Source: Alteromonadales bacterium alter-6D02 (GTDB lineage Bacteria > Pseudomonadota > Gammaproteobacteria > Enterobacterales > Psychrobiaceae). Taken from it: a DNA stretch of 64,000 bases. The translations under genes were made by a program, and so were the position numbers. Below the pieces are notes generated by a model, which saw nothing but the letters and a program-made list of their open reading frames with translations, searched no databases and was not told the DNA's origin. Position 1 is the first letter of the stretch; every line of letters starts with the position of its first letter. The DNA lies in assembly GCA_002835545.1 (NCBI GenBank), contig PIZK01000021.1, positions 1-64,000 of the forward strand, given 5' to 3'. This document shows, in pieces, positions 26,075 to 35,087 of the stretch.

Positions 26075-28078
26075 ATGAACAACTTCCAACAGAACAAACT
26101 GACGACCACGCTTATCGCTATTTTAGGTTTAGGTGTTTTAAATACCGCCGTAGCCGAAAGTAAACAGAACGACTCAACCATAACCATTGGCGAAGTGATC
26201 AATGTCACCACGAGTAAGCATGTTCAAAAACAAACTAGCTTAGTTGGCGCAATTGATATAATCAGTCGCGACCAATTACAAAACCAACACACCAATGTCA
26301 CGGTTGATTTGTTAAAGAAGACACCTGGGCTGTATTTCTCACGTTTCAATCAAGGTATTGTATCTACCGATGTTGCGATGCGTGGTTTTAACGCTGAAGG
26401 GTCAATGCCTCATGTAAAAATGTTAATCGATGGCATTCCAAGTAATTTACATGTTGGCCTTTCAGAGATGGATGCACTGTTTCCAATGGAAGTGGAATCA
26501 ATCGAAATTGTTAAAGGAAACCACGATGCTCGATATGGACTGCACAATCTAGCAGGCAACATTAACTTAACCAGTCGACGTGATGATGCTAAAGAAATAG
26601 AACTCCTTGTCGGCAGCTTTAACACATCTGAAGCGCAAGCCTACTTTGGTGATGTTCAAGATAACTTCTCGCAACATTACTTTGTCGGCACACGAAAAAC
26701 AGATGGCTATCGCGATAATAGCGATCTGAACAAGCATACCCTTTCCGCTAAGTGGTTTTATCAGCCTAGCGATACTATGGAGCTTGGATTAATCGCTCGA
26801 TATTTCGACTACGAAGCAGATGCACCAGGTTACCTAACCGAGCAAGTAGCAAAGCAAGCACCAGAATCATCGGCTGATTATGCAGCCTATGATAAAGGCA
26901 GTAAACAAACAAGACACTTAAGCGCGCATTTAAACAACCAAATCAATGATATTTGGCACGTGAGTGCCAAAGTTTACTGGCAACAATTTGATCGCCATCG
27001 CTATGCACAATTTACAGCATCTTCAACACAACAAGAGCGTAATGAGCAAGATATTCATAGTGGTATAATTTTACAAGCTAGTGGTGAGTTAAGCCCTAAC
27101 TGGTTACTAACGTTAGGTTTAGATTACCAATCTCAAGAGAATATAAACCAACGCTTCACAACCGTGAAGCGCGTACGCCAAGGTAATCGTAGAGATTGGC
27201 AGTTCGACTATGATAATTATGGCGGCTTCACTCAATTGCAATACCGTCAAGGGCCTTTACTCATTAGTGGTGGTTTAAGATTTGATGGATTTAGTGGTGA
27301 TCTAACTGACGGTATCAAAGGGCAAACTAAACGACTCAACGATAACGATATCACCGTCCAACCAAAGCTTAACTTTTTATACGATATCAATGACTCTTTA
27401 AACTTTTTCGCCAACTACGGGGAAAGCTTTCAAGCACCTATTGGAAGCAAGGCATATGTCGGGCCAGACAACAAACACTATAAGCTTTCAATTAACACTG
27501 GGGTTGAAGCAGGCTTCACATGGATGCCGACGTCAACTGCAACGGCACGTTTATCAGTTTGGCAACAGGACGCACGTAACGAGCTAACACCAAAAACCGA
27601 TGGCAGCGGTGACTTTGAAAACTTGGGTAAAACCAAGCGCGAAGGTTGGGAACTTAGTTCTTATGTTGATCTGAATGACTCTTGGACTATTTTTGGCTCT
27701 TACGCTCAGCAGCAAGCTGAACTTCTTGAACCAGGAGAAAAACAAGCAGCCAGTAAGGGAAATACGTTAGCCGGTGTTCCTGATTACACCGCTACATTAG
27801 GACTTAGTTACCGTGTAACTGATGACTTCGTTATTTCTACATTCGCTAACAAACAACAAGCTTATTATGTAAGTAACGTCTATCAGGAGCGAAAATACGG
27901 TGCCGTTGACACAGTGGATCTCTCGCTAAGTTACGCGCTTGATAATATGGATTTGGGACTTAGCGTCACTAACTTGTTCGATACATACCAGGATTATGTC
28001 TACCTACTTGGCCAAGAAACTATTCACTCCCCTAGTGATGGTCGTGCAATTAGCGCCAATATTTCGTACCAATTTTAA
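26075..28078 (+). CDS. TonB-dependent outer membrane receptor, Zur-box operon
   Basis: This 667-residue protein has a signal peptide (about 1-27, ending AVAE), a plug domain (about 45-165: VDLLKKTPGLYFSR, DVAMRGFN, IEIVKGNHDARYGLHNLAGNINL) and a 22-strand barrel ending in the outer-membrane signal ISYQF. A TonB-box candidate is ITIGEVINV near 33-41. It should import a ligand too large or scarce for porins. Its gene lies 33 bases after the ATPase gene in one operon. ZnuD-like zinc receptors are one comparison, but I do not see a defining His-rich loop, so substrate assignment rests on the promoter. Confidence 0.87.
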   Translation: MNNFQQNKLTTTLIAILGLGVLNTAVAESKQNDSTITIGEVINVTTSKHVQKQTSLVGAIDIISRDQLQNQHTNVTVDLLKKTPGLYFSRFNQGIVSTDVAMRGFNAEGSMPHVKMLIDGIPSNLHVGLSEMDALFPMEVESIEIVKGNHDARYGLHNLAGNINLTSRRDDAKEIELLVGSFNTSEAQAYFGDVQDNFSQHYFVGTRKTDGYRDNSDLNKHTLSAKWFYQPSDTMELGLIARYFDYEADAPGYLTEQVAKQAPESSADYAAYDKGSKQTRHLSAHLNNQINDIWHVSAKVYWQQFDRHRYAQFTASSTQQERNEQDIHSGIILQASGELSPNWLLTLGLDYQSQENINQRFTTVKRVRQGNRRDWQFDYDNYGGFTQLQYRQGPLLISGGLRFDGFSGDLTDGIKGQTKRLNDNDITVQPKLNFLYDINDSLNFFANYGESFQAPIGSKAYVGPDNKHYKLSINTGVEAGFTWMPTSTATARLSVWQQDARNELTPKTDGSGDFENLGKTKREGWELSSYVDLNDSWTIFGSYAQQQAELLEPGEKQAASKGNTLAGVPDYTATLGLSYRVTDDFVISTFANKQQAYYVSNVYQERKYGAVDTVDLSLSYALDNMDLGLSVTNLFDTYQDYVYLLGQETIHSPSDGRAISANISYQF

Positions 28079-28088
28079 CACTAAACCT

Positions 28089-28125
28089 AGGTAGCAGCGA
28101 TTATAGGCTGCTACCTTTTATTTTT
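28089..28125 (+). terminator. Intra-operon terminator/attenuator after the receptor gene
   Basis: Ten-base arms AGGTAGCAGC (28089-28098) and GCTGCTACCT (28107-28116) enclose an 8-base loop. TTTTATTTTT follows. It looks like a standard intrinsic terminator and is only 12 bases before the GTG of the first permease, whose ribosome site (AAGGA) abuts the T run. Some read-through must occur if all four genes form one system. Confidence 0.8.
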
Positions 28126-28136
28126 AAGGAACGAGT

Positions 28137-29582
28137 GTGAATAGTCATTCCATCTGTTTGGCAGTTTGCCAGCAAGAACTCAAGCAAAAAGTTAAAAACA
28201 AAAGCGTATGGATTATGTTTGCGCTTTTACAGCTGTTGCTCGCCATTTCATTAGCCACCAGCTGGCAACAATTTAAGCAAAGCCATACGACCCAAGAAAC
28301 ATCACAAGCAATCGTTGAGCAACAATGGGTCGCTCAGCCAGATCGCCACCCTCACCGCGTTGCGCACTTTGGGCATTTTGCTTTTCGAGAGCCGAGTGTA
28401 TTAAGTTACTTTGACATAGGCATAAACAATTGGGTTGGCCATAGTGTCTTTTTAGAGGCACATAAACAAAATAGTGCTAACTTTGCCAATGATGATAACA
28501 CGAGTGAACTATTGCGCTTTTCAGAATTATCGGTCGCCAATATATTACTCGTCATTTGGCCAATGTTATTAATCACAATGGCGTTTGCTACGATTAGCGG
28601 TGAGAAAGAACAAGGGACATTAAAGAAAATATTAGCAATGGGCGTATCATTTCCAAAAATACTGACAGGTAAGATCTTCGCCTATCTGATCATTTCCGTT
28701 TCATTTATCTTACCCATATTCATCGCGACCGCTTTATTGGGAAGTTTTTTTCAATTAAGCTTCACTAGTGACACCGCGATGCGAATCGGCTTACTGTTTG
28801 CCCTTTATTTAGCTTACTGCTTATTTTGGATTGTAATCATTTTATGTTGCTCAAGCTTAAGTGCCTCATCTAAAGTCAGTTTAAGCACGCTAATCACCTT
28901 TTGGTTTATCGGTATCATTTTAGCACCGCGAGTACTCACTGATGTCGCACAGTCAATGCACCCAACTCAAACACGTTACGCTTTTATTAATGCCGTCAAA
29001 ACCGATGTAAAAAAAGTCGGTAATGGTCACAACCCTCAAGACCCTTACTTCAAGGCATTTAAAGAGAAAGTGTTAGCGAAATACAACGTCAAAAACGTTG
29101 CAGATCTACCCGTTAATTACCGTGGCCTAGTCATGAAAGAAGGTGAACGTGTTACTGCTGAAATCTATCAGCGCCATTATAAAAAGCAGCTAGACGCTTT
29201 CCAAGCACAACAAGATTTTCTCAGAAACTTTTATTGGTTTACACCATTACTCGCGACTCAGCACATATCAATGGCACTGACAGCTAGTAATAATAAACAC
29301 TTCTTTGATTTTGAAATGCAGGCTGAGCAGCATCGTTACGATCGTATTCAGCAACTAAATAACATACATATCGAAGAAATTAACTTTGCCCACGACAGGG
29401 ATGAAAAAGCATCTGCTGAACTTTGGAAAACCTTTCCATCATTTCATTATCAGCAACCCAGCTTAAAGCAATCGCTTGAGCCTTACTTATCAAGTGCTGC
29501 TATTTTCACCTTTACACTAACAGCATTAATTTTTGGTTTGTTTAGCTCATTTTTGAAACGGAGAGTCTATGTTAGCGCTTAA
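28137..29582 (+). CDS. ABC-2 type permease with large periplasmic domain (DUF3526-like)
   Basis: This 481-residue protein has a first membrane helix at about 24-42, a periplasmic region, five membrane helices between about 138 and 275, a large second soluble region (about 290-445) and a final helix near 455-472. This is the layout of COG1277/DUF3526 permeases. The first periplasmic part has a histidine-dense motif RHPHRVAHFGHFAF (70-83) and FLEAHKQN later. The start is GTG at 28137 after AAGGA. It overlaps the next permease by 14 bases, and the two probably form a heterodimer with the upstream ATPase. Confidence 0.78.
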   Translation: MNSHSICLAVCQQELKQKVKNKSVWIMFALLQLLLAISLATSWQQFKQSHTTQETSQAIVEQQWVAQPDRHPHRVAHFGHFAFREPSVLSYFDIGINNWVGHSVFLEAHKQNSANFANDDNTSELLRFSELSVANILLVIWPMLLITMAFATISGEKEQGTLKKILAMGVSFPKILTGKIFAYLIISVSFILPIFIATALLGSFFQLSFTSDTAMRIGLLFALYLAYCLFWIVIILCCSSLSASSKVSLSTLITFWFIGIILAPRVLTDVAQSMHPTQTRYAFINAVKTDVKKVGNGHNPQDPYFKAFKEKVLAKYNVKNVADLPVNYRGLVMKEGERVTAEIYQRHYKKQLDAFQAQQDFLRNFYWFTPLLATQHISMALTASNNKHFFDFEMQAEQHRYDRIQQLNNIHIEEINFAHDRDEKASAELWKTFPSFHYQQPSLKQSLEPYLSSAAIFTFTLTALIFGLFSSFLKRRVYVSA

Positions 29583-30942
29583 ATATGAATTTAAACGACT
29601 ATTTAGTGGCACAGTCTATAACATAAGTATTTTAGTTTTTTTACTCAGTGGCTTACTAGCTATCCATCTAGGGGGAGAGAGCTTTAATCGTATACAACAG
29701 GCTCAACAACAATCTATCATTGCTTTTGATAAACAAACGGCGCAACTAAAACTTGCACCGAAACTGCCAGAAATGGGATCGATCGCTTACTATGCGACAG
29801 CGCCTACAACTTGGCAATTAAATGGTTGGGCGGCTTTATTTAAAGGTCAGAGTCAAAACAACCTCACTTCAATGTCTGTTAATGCGCTTGCTTTACAAGG
29901 ACAAATCTATAATAAGGAGTTTATTAATCCTGATAAACATCGAGCTGGAGGATTTGATTTAGGCTTTGTTTTAGCTTATATGCTGCCGTTATTGATTGGT
30001 GTCTTATCGATTAATCTGCTAAGCGATGAAAAACAATCTGGGCGCTGGTCCTTGCTAAGCTCTTTTCCTGGAAATGCTGCTCAACAGATGATTATTAGGC
30101 TATTAGGGTTGCGCTTTGCACTAGTATCACTATTAGTTATCATATTGTTTTCCTATGCGGCGATATCATTATCATTACCAATAGATTATCAATTTACCAC
30201 CTTGCTATTCTTAAGCATCTTGTATTGCTTATTTTGGTTTGTTGTCGCAACGATTATCTTAAGCCTTAATAAAGGCAACCTGATTAATACGTTATTATTT
30301 ATCAGCACATGGTTAGTATTTGCAATTTTAATCCCTGGCACGATTCACTTAGCCATGAGTGAAAAGTTTAATCACAATGCGCCATTGAAAGCGAGTACTC
30401 AGCAAAGAATGGTATTAAATGATGGTTGGGATCAAGACAAGCATCAAGCTTTAACTGAGTTTTCACAACTGTATCCAGAGTTTAGCGAAAAGCTAACATT
30501 TGAAGGACGTTTTCATTGGAAGTGGTATTATGCGATGCAGCATTTAAGCGACCTGTCTGTCGCTCATCACTGGTCTGCGCATACTGAGAATATTTATAGC
30601 AAGGAGCGTTGGCTTAATAAGGTAAGTTGGTTATCTCCAAATCTTTCTTTCCAGCGATTGCTAAACAAGAGCGCTAATACTAACAGTTTATCTCACTTAG
30701 AATATTTGAAACAGGTTGAGTCATATCACACTGAAATAAGAGAGTTCATTTACCCTTACTTATTTAACGACACGCCAGTGACCGTTGAGGATGTTGACAA
30801 GTTTCCACGCTTTGAGGCTCGACAAGTAACACTTACGACAACGAGTATGAATTACCTACCGCATGGTTTATTCTTTTTGATACTGATTGTATTACTGACA
30901 GGCTGGGTCAAGCTTCGATTCAAAAAATTAGCCGTTTGCTAA
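29569..30942 (+). CDS. ABC-2 type permease, second subunit (DUF3526-like)
   Basis: This 457-residue protein has the same layout as its neighbour: one N-terminal helix, a periplasmic part, a five-helix block (about 140-265, including GFVLAYMLPLLIGVLSINLLSDEKQSGRWSLL), a soluble domain and a final helix (about 430-450). It is more divergent and lacks the His-dense motif. ATG 29569 follows GGAGAG and overlaps the end of the first permease gene. A strong terminator follows the gene. Together with the ATPase and the receptor it forms a four-gene unit without a periplasmic binding protein. Confidence 0.76.
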   Translation: MLALKYEFKRLFSGTVYNISILVFLLSGLLAIHLGGESFNRIQQAQQQSIIAFDKQTAQLKLAPKLPEMGSIAYYATAPTTWQLNGWAALFKGQSQNNLTSMSVNALALQGQIYNKEFINPDKHRAGGFDLGFVLAYMLPLLIGVLSINLLSDEKQSGRWSLLSSFPGNAAQQMIIRLLGLRFALVSLLVIILFSYAAISLSLPIDYQFTTLLFLSILYCLFWFVVATIILSLNKGNLINTLLFISTWLVFAILIPGTIHLAMSEKFNHNAPLKASTQQRMVLNDGWDQDKHQALTEFSQLYPEFSEKLTFEGRFHWKWYYAMQHLSDLSVAHHWSAHTENIYSKERWLNKVSWLSPNLSFQRLLNKSANTNSLSHLEYLKQVESYHTEIREFIYPYLFNDTPVTVEDVDKFPRFEARQVTLTTTSMNYLPHGLFFLILIVLLTGWVKLRFKKLAVC

Positions 30943-30978
30943 TTAAAGTTACTGTTCACTGACAAGTAACACCGCTAT

Positions 30979-31013
30979 AAAGCGGTTAAGTGATCAACTT
31001 AACCGCTTTTTTA
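30979..31013. terminator. Terminator of the ABC/TonB operon
   Basis: Thirteen-base arms AAAGCGGTTAAGT and ACTTAACCGCTTT enclose GATCA, followed by TTTTTTA on the plus strand. A weaker run faces the convergent SCO1 gene. Confidence 0.88.
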
Positions 31014-31029
31014 TTCCATCATAGTATAA

Positions 31030-31713
31030 TTATGCACCATCTGAGGTGGCAACAATATCAGCAAAAGAGTCAGCCATCACCTTCATATCGACAATCGGCA
31101 CCTCGCCCACTTGATGAACAGGCTTAAACTGCGCATGAAGCTTACCTTGAGGGTTAATTAAGGCAATTGAAGCGCTGTGATTAACCTGATAATCATCGCT
31201 CTTCTTCGTTGCAATAATTCCATAAGGCAAAAAAAGACTTTGTGCAAACGGAAACAATTTATCGTGATTCGCCGTTAAACCTAAGAAGCTACTATCAAAG
31301 AAGTTTACATATTGCGCCAATCGTTCAACATCATCACGTAATGGATCTGCAGAAACGAATATGACCTGTACTGCTGCAATATTTTTCAACTGTGGATACA
31401 CCGCTTTTATACGGGTTAAAGTCGTCGGGCAAATATCGGGACAATAAGTATAACCAAATGAAACAAAAGTCCATTTACCAATTAAGTCCTGCTCAGTAAA
31501 GCCTTCAATACCACTGCGCTGTAATTCAAACTTTGGTAATTTTTTGGCTGGTTCAAATAAACGATAGCTGCCTTTATCTTTTACTACCGTTTGCTCTGGC
31601 ACACTGCGCTCAACTTGCTGGGCAGTAATACTGTCCGAAGAGAAATACATATTGGCCGTAATCCCACCAGCAATAGCGACTATAGCGGCACTGGTTAATA
31701 AGACTTTATTCAA
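31030..31713 (-). CDS. SCO1/SenC/PrrC family copper chaperone
   Basis: This 227-residue protein has one N-terminal membrane anchor (about 5-25) and a thioredoxin fold. The copper motif YCPDICP (CxxxC) and the distal histidine in NHSASIALI are both present, so it should deliver copper to the CuA site of cytochrome oxidase subunit II or reduce it. It is the last gene of the cox assembly group, six bases after ctaB. Length and motifs are typical. Confidence 0.9.
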   Translation of the reverse strand: MNKVLLTSAAIVAIAGGITANMYFSSDSITAQQVERSVPEQTVVKDKGSYRLFEPAKKLPKFELQRSGIEGFTEQDLIGKWTFVSFGYTYCPDICPTTLTRIKAVYPQLKNIAAVQVIFVSADPLRDDVERLAQYVNFFDSSFLGLTANHDKLFPFAQSLFLPYGIIATKKSDDYQVNHSASIALINPQGKLHAQFKPVHQVGEVPIVDMKVMADSFADIVATSDGA

Positions 31714-31719
31714 AATAAC

Positions 31720-32634
31720 TCACATTAGGTAATGGTCAAATAACAGAATAATAAACAATATCATAAGATGATAGATTGAGTACTTAAAAACCGCCATCGG
31801 TGAACGCTTTTTTGGCGAAAATTTAAGTTGCCATGCGACATAAAAAAATCCCCAATTGATCAAACTCGAACCAACAAAATAAAACCAGCCAGACATTCCG
31901 GTCAAAAAAGGTAACAAGCCTACAGCCATTAACAAGATGGTATAAAGTAAAATCATGGTTTTAGTAAATTCTACACCATGAGTAACCGGCAACATCGGTA
32001 GCCCTGTTTTTTTATAATCACCTACCCGATCAATCGCTAACGCCCAAAAATGTGGCGGTGTCCAAGTAAAGATTATCATCACCAGCAATAGTGCGTTACC
32101 ATCTAATTGACCTGTCATTGTTGTCCAACCTAACAATGGTGGTGCAGCCCCTGCAATCCCACCAATAACAATATTTTGTGGAGTCGCTCGCTTTAGCCAT
32201 AAGGTGTAAACGACGGCATAGCCTAACATGCTAACGAAAGTTAACGCAGCTGTTAGCGGGTTAACTAAAAACCATAATACTAGCGAGCCAACAAGCGACA
32301 GTAATACACCAAAGACTGCGGCTTGATATAAGCTCACTTTACCTTGTGGAATAGGGCGTCGCTTTGTTCGGGCCATTTTGATATCAAGGTTATGATCGAT
32401 ACAATGATTAAAAACGGCCCCTGCCGAGGACAACATACCTATCCCTAGACACCCCCAAATCAATAACGAAATATTTGGCAACTTAGGGCTTGCTAAGCAC
32501 ATGCCAACAACCGCAGTTAACAACAGCAATAAGATAACCTTAGGTTTAGTTAATTGATAATAAGCATGCCACTGGTATTTAATAGTAGTTAAAAGAGGGA
32601 CTGTATTATTATTAATCGTTGACGCTCTAGTCAT
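31720..32634 (-). CDS. ctaB: Protoheme IX farnesyltransferase (heme O synthase)
   Basis: CtaB/CyoE adds farnesyl to heme b to make heme O. The protein has about nine membrane helices, the prenyltransferase motif NHCIDHNLDIKMARTKRRP and a second acidic site around TWTPPHFWALAIDRVGDYKKTGLPMLP. The open frame reaches 32652 (TTG), but ATG 32634 has AGGGGA eight bases upstream, so I use it (304 residues). It starts ten bases after the SCO-like gene and leads into SCO1. Confidence 0.92.
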   Translation of the reverse strand: MTRASTINNNTVPLLTTIKYQWHAYYQLTKPKVILLLLLTAVVGMCLASPKLPNISLLIWGCLGIGMLSSAGAVFNHCIDHNLDIKMARTKRRPIPQGKVSLYQAAVFGVLLSLVGSLVLWFLVNPLTAALTFVSMLGYAVVYTLWLKRATPQNIVIGGIAGAAPPLLGWTTMTGQLDGNALLLVMIIFTWTPPHFWALAIDRVGDYKKTGLPMLPVTHGVEFTKTMILLYTILLMAVGLLPFLTGMSGWFYFVGSSLINWGFFYVAWQLKFSPKKRSPMAVFKYSIYHLMILFIILLFDHYLM

Positions 32635-32644
32635 AATTATTCCC

Positions 32645-33202
32645 CTAGCCAATTCTTGATAGTTTCAATAACTGCTTAATGTCTAACAACATGTCATGAG
32701 CCAGTATTTGCTGTTGCTCTTTGCTACGGTTGAGGTCATAGCGCATGACTAAATTTCCGAGAGGATCAACAATCACAACCTGCTTATCTAACATACTGGT
32801 AATATTTTGGCTTGGCTTGATAAAGCTAAACAGTTTGAGATCTATCTCAGCCGCCTGCCCTACCGCCGGTGACACGCTGCTAGGTGAAACTACGATTAAA
32901 CCAATCCGCTGCTGTAAGCGGCCAAGCGCTTTATATGTTTGCTGCAAATGATAGAGCTGAAGCAGGCATGAGTTATTACACTGAGAGTTTGAGAAATAAG
33001 CAATGTGCCACTGTCGCTCAGGGTTATATTCATGTAAAGCGATAAACGGCTTTAACTCCCCTGAAACTAACTCGCCGCCGTGAGTTTCAACCTCGCCCTT
33101 AAAGCCAGACACCAAGAGTAGCTTTGCTGCAATCACCGGAACAATAAATACGCCCAATAGCAAAATTAATTGCCAGCGCTTCATATGATTAGTTTGCTTC
33201 AT
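32645..33202 (-). CDS. SCO-like thioredoxin-fold protein of the cox locus
   Basis: This 185-residue protein has an N-terminal membrane anchor (about 9-30) and a thioredoxin-like domain with CNNSC at about residue 75. This is spaced as in the CxxxC of SCO proteins. It includes VVSPSSVSP and VVIVDPLGNLVMRYD, similar to SCO chaperone strands, but the usual distal His of SCO1 is not evident. It is a recurrent hypothetical gene between SURF1 and CtaA/CtaB in marine gammaproteobacteria. Its ATG has a strong AAGGAGAGG and overlaps the SURF1 gene by 14 bases. Role in oxidase assembly is inferred. Confidence 0.72.
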   Translation of the reverse strand: MKQTNHMKRWQLILLLGVFIVPVIAAKLLLVSGFKGEVETHGGELVSGELKPFIALHEYNPERQWHIAYFSNSQCNNSCLLQLYHLQQTYKALGRLQQRIGLIVVSPSSVSPAVGQAAEIDLKLFSFIKPSQNITSMLDKQVVIVDPLGNLVMRYDLNRSKEQQQILAHDMLLDIKQLLKLSRIG

Positions 33203-33932
33203 GTCCTCTCCTTAGTGTGCGACGAAAAAAATGGACCGATAAAATGAATAAAGTGAGCGCTAAGGCAAACCATTGAACGGCATAACCGTGATGTTTCGCT
33301 ACAGTCATGCCATTAACCCAGCGCCATTGCTTGCTATAACCTATCGGTTGAGATGCTTTGACCCGCACAATTGCAGGGTAAAGTATCTGTTGCTGCTTTT
33401 CTGCATGAAGCCAAGTTTCAACGACACTAAAATCAACTTCCCCAATGATCTTAGGCCAGCCCAGTAACTGTGGCTCAACAGATAAAAATGGATTGTCACT
33501 GGGTTGATGTATATACCCCTCAACTTGTAACTCCCCTGACCATTGTGACAATTGTGGTAATACATCACGATTTAAGTTTGCCTTAACCCAACCTAAATTG
33601 ACTAAGACTAGCTGCTGTGATGATTCACTCAATTGCATAGGAACCAACACTTGGTAGCCTACGACGCCTTGTTCAACAACGTTATCAAGCAACAACGTAT
33701 AATCATGTAATAAAGTGCCCGTTAAATTAACTGCCTGCTTATTTAATTCCACGTTTTGGCTTGTCGGTAGTGTCGATAATGAAACGGTCTGCCGCTGAGC
33801 TAACCTTTCAAGGTAATCCTGTTTATAGCCTGCTCGTTCGAGCTGCCATAAGCCTAGGCGAACTAGCATCAGTAGCAATGCTATAATCACGAGTAATGGC
33901 AGTAGTAATCTTGCATAATTCCGTTTGACCAT
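33189..33932 (-). CDS. SURF1 family cytochrome oxidase assembly protein
   Basis: This 247-residue protein has the two-helix SURF1 plan: helix at about 9-27, a periplasmic domain, and a C-terminal helix near 220-238. Motifs include LGLWQLERAGYKQ at the start, LVNLGWVKANLNRD, and YAVQWFALALTLFI at the end. SURF1 helps heme a insertion into subunit I. It overlaps the downstream SCO-like gene and is divergent from a DUF2909 gene 52 bases away. Confidence 0.9.
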   Translation of the reverse strand: MVKRNYARLLLPLLVIIALLLMLVRLGLWQLERAGYKQDYLERLAQRQTVSLSTLPTSQNVELNKQAVNLTGTLLHDYTLLLDNVVEQGVVGYQVLVPMQLSESSQQLVLVNLGWVKANLNRDVLPQLSQWSGELQVEGYIHQPSDNPFLSVEPQLLGWPKIIGEVDFSVVETWLHAEKQQQILYPAIVRVKASQPIGYSKQWRWVNGMTVAKHHGYAVQWFALALTLFILSVHFFRRTLRRGHEAN

Positions 33933-33984
33933 ATAGCCTCAAATATAGCGATAAATAACTACAACCGTTCACAGGGAGATCATC

Positions 33985-34194
33985 ATGTCAGTGATTAAAA
34001 TAATTATTATTGGGTTGTTTATATTTGTTTTCTTCAGTTTATTTCAAGCATTGCGCATGATGCGCACCCCTGAAAAGTCTGTACTAATGAGTCGCTTCAT
34101 TGCTCGCCGTTTACTATTTTCTGTTATTATTTTTATTGTTATTTTACTCAGTGTTGCCTTTGGTTTGATTACTCCCAACCCTAGGCCTTATTAA
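33985..34194 (+). CDS. DUF2909 twin-transmembrane protein
   Basis: This 69-residue protein has two membrane helices (about 3-23 and 42-62) joined by a basic loop (RMMRTPEKSVLMSRFIARR). DUF2909 genes are usually embedded in cytochrome c oxidase loci in the opposite direction, as here between SURF1 and subunit III. The ATG follows CAGGGAGATC. Function unknown; location suggests a small oxidase-assembly or accessory factor. It ends four bases before the convergent ctaE stop. Confidence 0.8.
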   Translation: MSVIKIIIIGLFIFVFFSLFQALRMMRTPEKSVLMSRFIARRLLFSVIIFIVILLSVAFGLITPNPRPY

Positions 34195-34198
34195 ATCG

Positions 34199-35074
34199 CT
34201 ATAAAATATAAACAAAGAAAAATAAGCCCAGCCACACCACATCGACAAAATGCCAATACCAGCTACTCGCCTGAAATGCAAAATGACGGTCAGGGCTAAA
34301 ATGCCCTTTAATCACCCGCCATAACATCACAAATAGCATCAAGGTGCCGATAGTCACATGCAAACCGTGAAAGCCTGTTAATAAGAAAAAGGTGTTTCCA
34401 TAAACGCCAGAGCTTAAGGTCAGTCCCATATGACGATAAGCTTCAACATACTCTTGCGCCTGAAGTAACATAAAGATAACCCCAAGCACCACAGTAATAG
34501 CGAGAAATGATGTGAGCTGCTTACGATTATTTTTTTCTAAACCGATATGAGCAAAATGGAGAGTAACGGATGACGTAAGTAAGATGACGGTATTGATAAG
34601 TGGTAATCCCTGCCAGCCCATCGCTGTGGTTGTATCACCCGAGGGGGTCGTCACTAAAGGCCACACGGCTTCAAACTCTGGCCATAATACCTGTCCAGTC
34701 ATCTGATTATTTGACGCCCCTCCCAACCAAGGAATGGCGATAGTACGGATATAAAACAACGCACCAAAGAATGCAGCAAAGAACATCACTTCAGAGAAAA
34801 TAAACCAGCTCATTCCCTGTCTAAATGAACGATCCATTTGTGCACTATAGAGTCCTTGATCTGACTCTTTAATCACATCATTAAACCAACCAAACATCAT
34901 TGCAATAATAATCACAACACCAATGGTTAATAGCCAACCTCCGCTTTGCGCTTCAGATCCTAGTTGCTGCACGGCCATTCCTGCACCGATAGCAATAAAC
35001 AATAAACCAATGGCACCAACAATCGGCCAATGGCTTTGTGACGGAACATAATAATGTGTAGTTTGCTCAGCCAT
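34199..35074 (-). CDS. ctaE: Cytochrome c oxidase subunit III
   Basis: This 291-residue membrane protein has seven helices and the subunit III motifs PSQSHWPIVGA, GMSWFIFSEVMFFAAFFGALFY, FFLLTGFHGLHVTIGT and the C-terminal WYWHFVDVVWLGLFFFVYIL. It is part of an aa3-type oxidase with CtaC and CtaD. A good AGGAGTG site precedes the ATG. It follows ctaG by 13 bases in the order ctaC-ctaD-ctaG-ctaE. Confidence 0.95.
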   Translation of the reverse strand: MAEQTTHYYVPSQSHWPIVGAIGLLFIAIGAGMAVQQLGSEAQSGGWLLTIGVVIIIAMMFGWFNDVIKESDQGLYSAQMDRSFRQGMSWFIFSEVMFFAAFFGALFYIRTIAIPWLGGASNNQMTGQVLWPEFEAVWPLVTTPSGDTTTAMGWQGLPLINTVILLTSSVTLHFAHIGLEKNNRKQLTSFLAITVVLGVIFMLLQAQEYVEAYRHMGLTLSSGVYGNTFFLLTGFHGLHVTIGTLMLFVMLWRVIKGHFSPDRHFAFQASSWYWHFVDVVWLGLFFFVYIL

Positions 35075-35087
35075 GAAACACTCCTAT

